From: Macrosoma leucophasiata
Lineage: Eukaryota > Arthropoda > Insecta > Lepidoptera > Hedylidae
NCBI GenBank assembly: GCA_036365455.1
Contig: JAWQUS010000022.1
Coordinates: forward strand, 558,001-622,000
Length of the DNA: 64,000 nucleotides
Reading direction: 5' to 3'
In this document: positions 42,950-52,880 of the stretch, piece after piece
Position numbering within the stretch: position 1 is the first letter of the stretch
Layout of the letters: every line of letters begins with the position of its first letter
Notes under the pieces: generated by a model
Database searches by the model: none
The model's input: only the letters and a program-made list of their open reading frames with translations
What the model was told of the DNA's origin: nothing
Program-made: the position numbers and the translations under genes

Positions 42950-44000
42950 TTACCAGAAATACCTGATTATGGATGTACAAATTTTTATTTTTTTAGTGGC
43001 TTTGTTTTGTATTTGTATGATTTTAATGTATTTTTTTTGTGTAGACAAAACGCAGAATTATTTTTCTTTGAAAATGACGTAACCAACAGAGTTCAGGGTG
43101 TTTTAAAATTACAAATTATGTTTGAAATTTTTGAGAAGTGGGTTCGTTTGGTACGTCAGAACTAAAATTTTTAAAATTTCATTGAATGTTAAAGATTTTT
43201 TTTTGTTCATTAATGCATGGTAACCCTGTTTTAAATTGACCGCTAATATAAAGGAGATGTTGCGAGCTCGGCTCTGAACTACCTCAAAAAATGGGTAAAT
43301 TAAAGAAGAATCCAAAAAAAAATACAATTAATTTATTCAAAAATATATTTTAGAGTTACATCCACATTTAATTCAAACGATTTTATCATTTTCAACCATG
43401 TTCAACATGGCGGCGATACAGCCGACGCTTGGGATAGTACTTATATAGATAAAACAAAAGTGATGCTATCTGTATCTTACTAGTGCATCACATATTAACA
43501 AAAAAACGATGTATCGAATCGATCAATTTAAAGAAGTTCAGATGAATTTCCATAGATTGGAAATCGATTAGTGTCGATTATTAGTGGAATTTGTCAAAAT
43601 GACATCGCCCGCCATATTCGCCATGTTGGTTTCGAGTTGCAATTCTAACTGCAAATAATGTATTGTAACTGCAAACAAAGCTAAGTAAGTGAAAATATGC
43701 AGTGAAAAACGTTTTGATATTGATTTTGTCTGATAATGTTATTGTGTACAATACATGGCCGGAGGTCCATATATTCTTGCAACATCTCCTTTAGGAATTT
43801 TAATTTTAAAAATAGTATTGCATTTTGTCTATTACGAATATTTTTAATTAAGCCCACATAACCCAGCTGTAGTTTTAATATAGTTTTTTAAACATATCCG
43901 TAATTAAAATGTATACATATTCAACTGCGTCTCAAAATGGTTCGGGATTGATTTTCAACTCGATTTTTGTGGTCAAATTACAGAATATATGAGTGTTACC
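42950..44000. other. AT-rich intergenic DNA, nothing recognised
   Basis: No coding pattern or known repeat. A small palindromic patch lies near 43430. Confidence 0.45.
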
Positions 44001-44006
44001 AGTGTC

Positions 44007-44293
44007 CTTTTTTTTATGTAATAAAAGTGGCAAACAAGCATGCAGTTCACATTCATGTTAAGTGAAGACTGCAGCCTATAGACACCCACACAATGACCAG
44101 AGGTCAAAATGCAGATGCGCTGCCACTCCTGAGGCATTAGGTGTTATGCCTCTGTGCCGGAAATTACAGGGCCGTACATTACCACCTGACCGGAACACGA
44201 TAGTGCTGAACACTACCATTTAGCGGCAAGTATATTAGGTAATGCGGTGGTGCCTACGCCCGCGAGCTCCGTCACTGGAGCTCTACCACCAGT
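44007..44293 (-). mobile_element. SINE-A copy
   Basis: Full-length antisense copy ending gctctaccaccagt. Confidence 0.82.
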
Positions 44294-44342
44294 AAAAAGT
44301 GTTCTAGTTATTAAGAAATAATGTACAGACTACAGACTAAGC

Positions 44343-44826
44343 CTGGGTTGCACCCGGTGCCGGATGAAGCCGGTACGGGGCCCGTAGCAAATGTGACCAT
44401 GGGGCTCTAGAGTTACATTGCCTACTGATATTCAGGATGTAAATAAAACAGAACATTTACGAAAAGTAATCGAAATCAATATTAGGGGATTCCCCCTGTA
44501 AGTATTGTGGTATTGCCAACTTGGAACATAATAATATATCTATATAATTACAGTGTGGCCAACGCTCACTTTGAGAATAGCTAAGGTGTATTACATATTT
44601 TATATATTTGTGTTTTTTTGGGCACAGGCGCAGGGCCTAAGGTGCGAGGCCCGTAGCATTTGCTGCCTCCAGCTATGTGGCTAATCCGGCACTGGTTGCA
44701 CCATGATTTTTGTTAAAGTCATTGTGACATTTGACATCCCTCTCTGTTAAAGTCTGAAATCTGTTAAAGTTAGAGAAGGATGTCAAATGTTACAATTAGT
44801 TTAACAAATATCTTGATGCAACCCAG
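44343..44826. mobile_element. MITE interrupted by a hAT element
   Basis: Outer ends ctgggttgcacc and gatgcaacccag are inverted, with inner arms tttttgttaaag and gtttaacaaat and a symmetric tgacatttgacatcc / gatgtcaaatgtta pair. Confidence 0.75.
44355..44694. mobile_element. hAT-type element nested in the MITE
   Basis: Ends cggtgccggatgaagcc and ggctaatccggcactg are inverted. GTTGCACC flanks both sides (44347-44354, 44695-44702). Confidence 0.9.
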
Positions 44827-44984
44827 TGCTGATTTTACCGTTGTAATAAAACGCGTTTTACGTTCTTAACCCTTCAAAGAACGTAAAACGCGTACCTGTT
44901 TAAACAAGTTCAGTAACACTATTTGGCTGTCACCGACGAAAATTGTTTTTGATAAGGACAAGTTCCACGTTAGGCCCGCAACTT

Positions 44985-45150
44985 GTACACAATATCAAAA
45001 GATAGGAAGAAATACGTAGAATCATGGAAAAATACTCAAAAAATAATTTGAATCGTTGTTTTTTGGTCCGAAATATTTTATGTCATTTTTGTATGACGAC
45101 AATGTCACCGTATCGCTACTATGACATTCTTGTTTTTGAAATATATTTAC
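44985..45150. repeat. Inverse copy of the 30.94-31.09 kb repeat
   Basis: aaatactcaaaaaataattt and aaatattttatgtcattttt match in opposite sense. Confidence 0.65.
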
Positions 45151-45730
45151 GACAATTAATTAAGGTATAATAAACGATTTGAATAGCTGAAAATCATTTA
45201 GTATTTTATGCTTCTATCAATATAGTGTATTAAGTGCGGGTCCAGGCTCCATACATTTTATAATTGAACTAAGTTTAATAAATTTCGCGTTTTAATAAAA
45301 CCAGTTCTCAGAGCAAAAGGCGAAATCCGCCCTAAATCGACATTCTATGTATGATTATGTTATGATTCGAATATATCGGGGATTAAAATTGAGATGTTAT
45401 AATAATTACGCAAAGAAGTTGTTTCATTCTGTACCCACTCATTGTACAGTTTGCCAAAACTACGAATCATAAAGTAAAGAAGTGTAAATGAGACAAAAAA
45501 GTGTTACACGAAAATAGACACACCGTGGGTGGGGCATAAAAAGGACACACCGTAACGAGTCAGCCAATTTATTGCACGTGCCGCTCGCCTTCTTACTTAA
45601 TTACCCCGGTAATGATGTTGTCGCGAACAATCGAATGCTAGTATTGTCTATGTTCAAAGTGTGAGTGTGTGTTTGCACTTAGTTTGTTTGCGTAAATGGA
45701 ACCAAAATGGAAGCGACGATTGTGTGCGAG

Positions 45731-45899
45731 TTTTTTTTATGTAATGGAAGTGGCAAACAAGCATGCACTTCACATTGATGTTAAGTGATGACTGCAGCCT
45801 ATAGACACCCACACAAAGACCAAGGTCAAAATTCAGATATCGTTATCACTCCTGAAGCCTAAGGTGTTATGCCTCTGTGCCGAAAATTACAGAGCCGTA
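45731..45899 (-). mobile_element. SINE-A 3' half
   Basis: Antisense, from the T-run to ttacagagccgta. Confidence 0.72.
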
Positions 45900-45954
45900 A
45901 AGGGAGTCACATTACTGTACATTATTATTCGTAGGCCAAAAACTGTTGTGGATT

Positions 45955-46300
45955 TGAATATGTAATAGAATACGTATAGAATGGACACTTCGACGTCTCC
46001 CGCGATTTCCCCGCCTCACCCGTCACCCCCTCTCGAGAGGCAATTGGATAAACTTCAACAGTGAGGTTGCAAGCGACCGGGCGAGCGGTCTATTATTCGT
46101 TAATTTCGTCACGTAGTCAGTGCGACGACTTATTTCACGATTGTTTAAGGTCATAATCCTACGTGCTACGTTTCTGTGTGCGCGTGTACTGATTGATGTC
46201 TGTGTAATACGTAACCAGAATGAACGTTTGTATGGAATTGTACCCTTGTCCGGGGTGTGGTTAAGTCTTATAAACCTATATAAAGAATCGAATTGCTACA
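45955..46300 (+). repeat. Element I, longest copy
   Basis: From gaatatgtaatagaatacgt past gcgaccgggcgagcggtcta to ttgatgtctgtgtaatacgt. Confidence 0.65.
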
Positions 46301-46309
46301 ACGTGTGAT

Positions 46310-47130
46310 AGATTTGTAAATTAATTTTGAAAACAATTAAAACTGACATAAAAATGTTTAGTTTATTCAATTTTAGGTAAGAATTAGTATATTGTAAAAT
46401 ATCAGAAATATACATTTTTCATTTGTATTCCATACATGTTAGGTATCTCATTATTAAATTGAATGTGTAAAATAGTAAAAATTACATACCTTTAAGAACT
46501 ATAAATTATAGCTTTTGACTAAGTTGTAGATGAGGCTATGCTCATATGTGGGACTAATTAGCATGGATGTTTTTTTCCTAAAAGCAGATTGATTATTTTT
46601 TGTCGATAACTGCAAAAAGATATAGATAAAGAAAAAGATATAGATAATGATATTTTGAAAGATATATAAATATTGCCTTGAACACCACATATCTATGTTC
46701 AATCTTGTTTTTTTTTTGTCTAAATTGTTGTCTCTTATTCCTTTTTTTTTTCATTTTGCAAATGTTTAACAGATATAGAATTTTCGCACAATTTAGACAT
46801 TTTGAAAATTCGTCATATCAATTGGCAAATTTGTAATTTTTCAATTTACTTTTGTATTATATAACTGAAAAAAGTTAAAAGACTAGTGGTCTGCCCTATT
46901 AGCTACTAAATATATTAACTGTAAAATATTTGTAAATTAAAATATATCAACTATGAAATAAACAGTGATATTACAACTTTAGGTCAATATATTCCTGTCA
47001 AATATTGAATTTCTAAGTTTTATATGGAGATGGTTCAGATTTTTTATGATTAAAAAGTCATGGCAGCAAAAACCCTTGTTATTTTCAGCCTAAACTATAC
47101 GTTAGTATTTTTTGCGTTATATCATAAACT
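46310..47130. other. AT-rich intergenic DNA, nothing recognised
   Basis: Strongly AT-rich with several T-runs. No gene or clear repeat. Confidence 0.45.
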
Positions 47131-47465
47131 AGCGGACCCAACAGACTTGATCCTGTCAAAGAGATTTGTTGACTCTTTGACGTTAGGTACACACCTACAT
47201 TGCTTAGGCCACAGGTATACGAACTTTACTTAGTAGCAATAAAGCTCAAATTGAATCTACGTTTTAGTTAGAAAACGTTTGTATGGGAAAAAGAAAAGGC
47301 TGTTTTTAGGGTTTTCCCGGCAATTATTCGACTTTTTCTCACCTTTTAAACCTTCCCTAGAACTCCACAACATTTCAAGATCAAGATAAGATAAATCCGT
47401 TCAGCCGTTCTCGAGTTTTAGCGAGACTAACGAACAGCAATAGATTTTATATATATAAATAGATT
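47130..47465 (+). repeat. Retroelement-tail-like repeat
   Basis: cttttaaaccttccctagaa and gttctcgagttttagcgaga also occur at about 50.98-51.06 kb. Confidence 0.6.
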
Positions 47466-48118
47466 ACTGATTGGTCTCAGTTACAACTAGATACCGTTTA
47501 AAAGGCGGCAGCCAATGCTACATTGTCTCATCATGATAGCAGCCAAATGATGTCCACTGCTGGACAAAAGCCTCCTATAAGCGCGATATGCCATACTTGC
47601 CACGCTTGGCATGCGGATTGACCATCGCAGTGGTGATAGTTTTATAGCAGGACTCTGCTGGCCATCTTGAATTAATGCACTTATGGTCTAATACTCAAAC
47701 GCCACTCAATTTTAAGCAACCCTCAAATGTTCGCTATCTCTGTCGTTTGAACGTGTTATATAGCCTGAAACACAGGTTCAACCTAGTTCAGGTACGAATA
47801 CAAACCATCCCTTATTTTATATAGTTAAGAAATTTCATGTATATCTTTGTGATCTATTTTATAATAAACAATTTTTATTTTTATTTTTTTTTATTTTATA
47901 TAAAGACAGAAGACTTTTAGGTCCCACTTAGATTTAAGTGACGTTTGAGTATTTACAGCTTTTACAGTTTAATATGCAACAGACTGTTATTGTACGCACT
48001 ATACATAACAGGCGGTTTCATTTTAAATTGTAAAATCGATAAGCTGCGCTGCTATCCGCTTCTGCGGCTAGCCGCTAAGCCGCTAGCAGAGAATATGTAA
48101 TAATACCTCGTATAGAAT

Positions 48119-48260
48119 CAGTGGCGGATTTACCAGCAGGCTGAGTAGGCTGGAGCCTAGGGCGGCAAGTTTTAAGGGGCGGCATTTTCATTCTTAATTT
48201 TTTTTCAATTTCGATTTACAAAATGAAAAAAAATATATACACACACAAAATAAAAATTTC
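48119..48260. repeat. Possible hAT-like element start
   Basis: cagtggcggatttaccagca followed by gagcctagggcggcaa is a style of hAT terminal sequence. I do not find the other end. Confidence 0.4.
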
Positions 48261-48504
48261 GAAAGTAGGAGGGAAATTTAAATATTTAACTAAAATCGAA
48301 TTATAGGTAATGTCGTAAACGAAAGCATTAGAGTTAGGGGGTCGGCCCCCTGTATTTAATTTGTCTTAAATATTTAATCCTATGTAAATATAACTGGTAT
48401 ACGCATATTATAAGCTTTTCGAGTATTATATTTTTTACTGATTTAATTTGAATAAACGATATTAATTGTGGTATATGTTTGTTTCATTAACAATGCTCGC
48501 TATG

Positions 48505-48750
48505 GGCATCATAGGTCGGCTCAAGGTTACGCAGAGAGCAATGGAGAGAGCTATACTTGGAGTTTCTCTGCGAGATCGAATCAGAAATAATGAGATCCGG
48601 CATGAGAACCAAAGTCACCGACATAGCTCACCGAATAGCGAGCTCAAGTGGCAGTGGGCAGAACAGTTCTGGCGTGGCGACTGCGTATCGAAAGACACTG
48701 TAGGCCGGCCATTACGAGACCTAATCTATCAGGCTGCTACATGGTAGTGT
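48505..48750 (+). mobile_element. Decayed LINE reverse transcriptase end
   Basis: The frame reads GRLKVTQRAMERAILGVSLR, then RIRNNEIR, and later LKWQWAEQFWR. This is a familiar pattern from the C-terminus of non-LTR reverse transcriptases. Start and remaining domains are absent. Confidence 0.7.
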
Positions 48751-48879
48751 TAAGCGCTATCGTGTTCCGGAAAGATGGTAATGTGTGGCCTCGTAATAAC
48801 TATCACAGAGACAAATATTAGGCCCTCCGCATCTTTCAGTGTTAGGTTGTTTTCGCTGACATTAGGTACAATTTTTTCC

Positions 48880-49060
48880 GATTTTTCGGGCTTATGAACG
48901 ATGGGGATTTTAAGCATTAGGGCAAATGATTCTTTGGCGAATAGTGTTCGGGCATTTGTGTGTCCGCCTTTTGAGTTATCGGGCTAATAAACTATCGAGA
49001 TTTTAAGCGTCCGAGCAAGTGATTCTTCGGGTCTTGGTGTTCGGGCATTTGTTATTAGGA
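48880..49060. repeat. Two diverged tandem units of about 85-90 bp
   Basis: Each has a cgggct(t/a)at-a, gattttaag, caa-tgattctt and gttcgggcatttg series in order. Confidence 0.6.
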
Positions 49061-49690
49061 CTTTTTTCATTCGGGATTAGATACTAGACCCTACCAAAAA
49101 ACATGTGCGATCGGGGAAGAAAAACATCACTACATAAAAACAAAGTCGTGCCCCAATGTATGCTTAAGAGTCATAGCTCACTACAGCCACCCGGCACCCG
49201 ACCAGCACCGCCTCGTTTGAACGATGCGATGTTACTTATGAACCATTCGCGGACCACTCCGGTCCTCTTGGAAACAGCGAGTTGGTAATGCAAAGTCAAC
49301 GCAAGACAAGCTAGTGGTCACCAAAAATTCGACTCGACGTCCGCGCGTTGACGGCCTGCGGTCGAGGCGATACGGAGCGGAGTTGATGTAAAGAGCGCAG
49401 ACCGCTCGAGGTGGTCGGGCGCCTGTCGGGTGCTCGGTGGCTCTAGTGAGGCATGACCCTAAATCTTTAAAACTACGCAACGTGTTTTGGTCTGACGGTG
49501 ATTCAAGAGGACGGTGTTTAAGCCGGGGAGGGTCGGTAGATCAGAGTCAAGAATTATATGTCGTCCTATGAGCGATGGTGTTTATTTACTCTGTCATGAC
49601 AAACATTTGAAAAATTTTAAAAATGTATTCTTTCAATGCATTTCACTATGGCTTTTTTAAGACATCGACAGTTTGGCATTTAGGTACACA
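49061..49690. other. Unassigned, includes a GC-rich patch
   Basis: Positions 49190-49450 are GC-rich (ccgctcgaggtggtcgggcg) and look like an old retroelement remnant. No reliable frame. Confidence 0.4.
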
Positions 49691-49699
49691 AAATTTGCA

Positions 49700-49775
49700 A
49701 TGGATGACGCATTTGAAAAACTAAGGAGGGAGGGCCAAAATTCAGTTGATAACTTGATTCAATGGATGAAAGCCA
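49700..49775 (+). CDS. Gene A exon 1
   Basis: The exon starts at ATG 49700 and ends before gtaagt, giving 25 codons plus one base. The 76-base length and phase are identical to exon 1 of gene B at 62037, and Trp22 is shared with genes B and C. Confidence 0.75.
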
Positions 49776-50736
49776 GTAAGTAAATACACAGTGTAAATTT
49801 TTCGATGAAGTGTTGTTAGTGGAATGGAATAGAAGATGGAATGTGAAATTGGAGGATATGTCATAATCGCCACGCTTGGCAAGCGTGTTGGCGATCACAG
49901 GAGCGGTAATTTCAAGGTTGATTCAAGAGTCTTAGGAATCGGCGTGCATTTATGAAGAGAACGATGAATGTAGAAGAAGCAAGGGAGGTGTGTCAGGACC
50001 GGGATATCTGGCGCTCCACATTCTCTGCCTACCCCGTAAAGGACCGGGCGTAAAGATACATACTTAATTCAATTAAAAAAAATACGCTTGCACTCACATC
50101 CCCACACTAGATAAAAACCTTAATCGTGGGTGCCGTTGTACACACACAAAACATACACAAACACCCAGACCCGAAACAAATATTTGTAGGCCATACAAAT
50201 ATTTGTCCCGGTGCGGGATCGATCGAACCCGCGACCCTTCGAATAAAACTGTCATCTCTCACTGCTCTGGACTAACCGTTTTGTCATCAATTACTTATCG
50301 ACCGAATCAAACAGACCCAACAGTACCTAGCGATTAATAAAATGTAGAAGAAAGCAATCCTTCTACGTCCCACTGCTGGACACGAGTCTCTCCCCATTTT
50401 GGAGGGAAGCCTGGAGCTTACTCTACTACGCTGCTCCAAGGCGGGTTGGTGGAGATACAGCTTAGTGGCCAACCCGCTGTAGAAGATATAATTGCAGGTA
50501 AAATCATAGATGAAGCAAAAGACGCGGAAGAAAAAGCTAGAAAGCTTTTCGCAAACGTAACTGATGATAAGAACGTGGAACTAGCGAAATTTAAGGAAGC
50601 CATAGCTAAAATAGCTGCAGAACAGAAGAAGAATGTTGACGAACTAACTAAGACTTTAGCGGTCGAAGGGCCAAGAGTTATGAACGCAGTCAACGCTGCT
50701 GCTAGCGCTTTTAAAGAGGCAATGCAAAAGAAATGA
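49700..50736 (+). CDS. Short p25-alpha/TPPP-like protein, gene A (two exons)
   Basis: Exons 49700-49775 and 50498-50736 join through a split serine codon to encode 104 residues. Exon 1 gives MDDAFEKLRREG and then QWMKA with Trp22. Exon 2 begins KIID and runs through NVELAKFKEAIAKIAAEQ to an Ala/Lys-rich end. The pattern of tryptophan, IID, a hydrophobic helix and F(K/E)xAI resembles the core of p25-alpha/TPPP proteins, which bind and bundle microtubules. Here it is shorter than usual insect TPPP, lacking the tail. There is no signal peptide or membrane segment. Two sister genes follow downstream. The family assignment is an inference from pattern. Confidence 0.7.
49920..50065 (+). mobile_element. 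LINE-G 3' fragment
   Basis: A short copy with agtcttaggaatcggcgtgc and the ctctgcctacccc tail, in the intron of gene A. Confidence 0.7.
50081..50284 (-). mobile_element. SINE-B copy in gene A intron
   Basis: Antisense, full length, with gaacccgcgacccttcgaat. Confidence 0.82.
50364..50481 (+). mobile_element. SINE-E 5' part against gene A exon 2
   Basis: ctacgtcccactgctggaca to agtggccaacccgctgt. It ends about 16 bases before exon 2. Confidence 0.8.
50498..50736 (+). CDS. Gene A exon 2
   Basis: The exon follows ataattgcag and ends in TGA at 50734-50736. Using this acceptor gives a split serine codon, as in gene B. A SINE of the 4.3-kb family ends at about 50481, only some 16 bases before the exon. 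An in-frame ATG at 50446 lies inside that SINE and is unlikely to be the real start. Confidence 0.75.
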
Positions 50737-50744
50737 TCGGTTTT

Positions 50745-50750
50745 AATAAA
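50745..50750 (+). terminator. Polyadenylation signal AATAAA for gene A
   Basis: AATAAA lies nine bases after the stop codon, so the 3' UTR would be very short. The same arrangement is kept in the duplicated copies near 51.45 and 51.97 kb. Confidence 0.55.
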
Positions 50751-51227
50751 ATTTGTTAAAAAGTTCAATTGTGTTTCAATCCACCCCCCCATCCCCCAAT
50801 CTCAAGTAAGTAGACACTCTTTTCGAATTTTTATGTTAAATAGCTGACCTGGCAAACTTCGTATTGCCTCAGAATGAAATAATGTCTCAAAGGTTTGATA
50901 TACATATACGGACTATTTGTATAGGAAAATGAAATTGTGTTTTTTACTATTTCCCTTCAATTCCTTCATATTTTTTTACCTTTTAAACCTTCCCTGGGCT
51001 TCCAGAAATAATTCAAAACTAAAGTTAACCAAATCAGTAGAGCTGTTCTCGAGTTTTAGCGAGACTAACGAACAGCAATTTGATGAATATACATATATAG
51101 ATTGTAGGCTTTATAGGTAATAAACGATGTTCACTTACTTACCACCAACCTACCTAACTGTATGCTTGTTTGCTACTGGCTAACATAAAACCAATATCAA
51201 TTACCGCTGAAGGTGGGGTCAGAGTCA

Positions 51228-51441
51228 GTCTGTGGAAGAGCCTAGAGTCATGAAAGCAGTCAACGCTGATGATAAGAACGTGGAACTAGCGAAATTTAAG
51301 GAAGCCATAGCTAAAATAGCTGCAGAACAGAAGAAGAATGTTGACGAACTAACTAAGACTTTAGCTGTGGAAGGGCCAAGAGTTATGAACGCAGTCAACG
51401 CTGCTGCTAGCGCTTTTAAAGAGGCAATGCAAAAGAAATGA
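51228..51441 (+). pseudogene. Chimeric tandem copy of gene A exon 2
   Basis: The block starts with a diverged copy of the exon end (EEPRVMKAVNA), then jumps into a nearly identical copy of the middle and end of exon 2 from DDKNVELAKF to the TGA at 51439-51441. The KIIDEAKDAEEKARK start is missing and no first exon lies near it. The open frame of about 70 codons could still be transcribed. Confidence 0.7.
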
Positions 51442-51578
51442 TTGGTTTTAATAAAATTTGATTGATAGTTCAATTGTGTTTAAATCTACTTCCCCATCCC
51501 GCAATCTCAAGTACTCTTTTCGAATTTATATGTTAATTATTGTAGGCTTTATCGGTAATAAACAATGTTCACTTATAG

Positions 51579-51810
51579 GTCGCGCCACGTAAAAAGAACG
51601 CTGGAAGAAAGTAGAAGGGATGTGTTCGCGCATCGGTACACTCGCGCACGAAAGTACTAGCCCTATTGGTTTATTTTTGATCTAGCTTTCGCTTGCGGTT
51701 TCGTGTATTGGTAGGCAGATTGAAAACGCCGCACCTCATACCACCAAATAGATCGATAAATCGTCTACTGCGCAGCTTGACCGCCAGCGTTCTTTTTACC
51801 TGGCGCGACC
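51579..51810. mobile_element. MITE with about 29-bp terminal inverted repeats and TATA duplication
   Basis: The ends ggtcgcgccacgtaaaaaga and tctttttacctggcgcgacc are inverted copies, flanked on both sides by TATA. The neighbouring tandem unit near 51140 shows the uninterrupted site. No transposase is encoded. Confidence 0.85.
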
Positions 51811-51895
51811 TATACCTACCACCAATTTGAACTGTATGGTTGTTTGCTGGCTAACATAAAACCAATATCAATTACCGCTGAAGGTAGGCTCTGAG

Positions 51896-51990
51896 TCAGA
51901 GTCTGTGGAAGAGCCTAGAGTCATGAAAGCAGGCAATAGGCAATAAGGCAATGCAAAAAAAAATATTGGTTTTAATAAAATTTGATTGAT
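51896..51990 (+). pseudogene. Decayed third copy of gene A exon 2 tail
   Basis: The copy contains gtggaagagcctagagtc and then aggcaatgcaaaa, followed by the same 3' UTR (ggttttaataaaatttg). The middle is deleted and the frame is broken. Confidence 0.75.
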
Positions 51991-52170
51991 AGTTCCATTG
52001 TGTTAAATTTGTACTTTTAAGCGATGTAGATCATTCATAGTAACAATAGGTAATTCAGACATCAGTATACATAAACAGTATCCAACAATAAATATAGCAC
52101 TAGAGAATATGTAATAATATGATGGCACATCGATCAAGACTTCGTTCCACTTATGGTCTGGGTGAGTAAT

Positions 52171-52428
52171 ACTGGTGGTAGAATTTCACTGTAGGAGCTA
52201 GAGGGCGTAAACCCCACCGCCACTGCATTACTTAATCTATCTGCCGCCAAATGGTCATGTATGGCCCCGTAATATCATATTATTATTACATCACCGAGAC
52301 ATAAATAACAACTAAGGTCTCAGGGGTGACAACGCATCTACATTTTGACCTCCGGTCTTTATGTTAGTGTCTATAGGCTGCAGTCATCACTAACATCAAT
52401 GTTCTTTGCCACCATCTTTACATGATTA
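52171..52428 (+). mobile_element. SINE-A, diverged copy
   Basis: actggtggtagaatttcact to cagtcatcactaacatcaat. Confidence 0.68.
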
Positions 52429-52736
52429 AAGCGTCCATTAATTAGTGAGGCTTTCTTAGCGAACTTTCGAGTTGGTATGTTGGTTTTTACGTAATGTGGT
52501 AATGACCCATAATTTCAGGTACAGAGACATAAGAGCTTAAGATTATTATTAGAAATATGAAAGCGATAACTGCATGCTTGTTGGCCACCTTCGATGCATA
52601 TAAAACAAGTTTTTACCTTATTCGATAGAAACATAGAATTTTAATACAAATATTTTTTCTATAAATTACTTAGCTATGACTTGTATGATTGCGTAACTCA
52701 TCGATATTTTACTATGTTATAAATAATCGCGACGGC

Positions 52737-52742
52737 TATAAA
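52737..52742 (+). promoter_or_regulatory. Possible TATA box for gene C
   Basis: TATAAA lies 54 to 69 bases before the two candidate ATGs, which would allow a short 5' UTR. AT-rich surroundings make chance occurrence likely. Confidence 0.35.
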
Positions 52743-52790
52743 CATCACAACATGAATAATCAATATTTCTCACACTTTATTATATAAAAT

Positions 52791-52880
52791 ATGAATTTAG
52801 TGAAAATGTATACAATATTGCGCGCAGCTAGCGGTGGTGTTGAAGCAAATTATGATATAGTATTGCAGTGGTTCGAAGAA
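52791..52880 (+). CDS. Gene C exon 1
   Basis: The exon ends before gtaagt at phase 0. The start at 52806 is favoured because it reproduces the 25-codon first exon of the sisters. An ATG at 52791 is in frame and would add five residues. Confidence 0.6.

Larger units (their letters stand above)
51102..52010 (+). repeat. Tandem duplication covering gene A copies
   Basis: A unit starting near 51102 (ttgtaggctttataggtaat), running through the partial exon and its 3' UTR, recurs from about 51540. The second unit is interrupted by a MITE at 51579-51810. Confidence 0.75.

Noticed and set aside
45640..45735. Possible start of a gene, MEPKWKRRLC, near 45698.
   Set aside because: The frame is short and runs into a SINE-A T-run. 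No following exon was found.
48466..48747. Candidate 93-codon gene.
   Set aside because: The protein matches the C-terminus of a LINE reverse transcriptase and lacks other domains.
49232..49480. Antisense 82-codon frame in a GC-rich patch.
   Set aside because: No recognisable family, and the surroundings look like an old retroelement.
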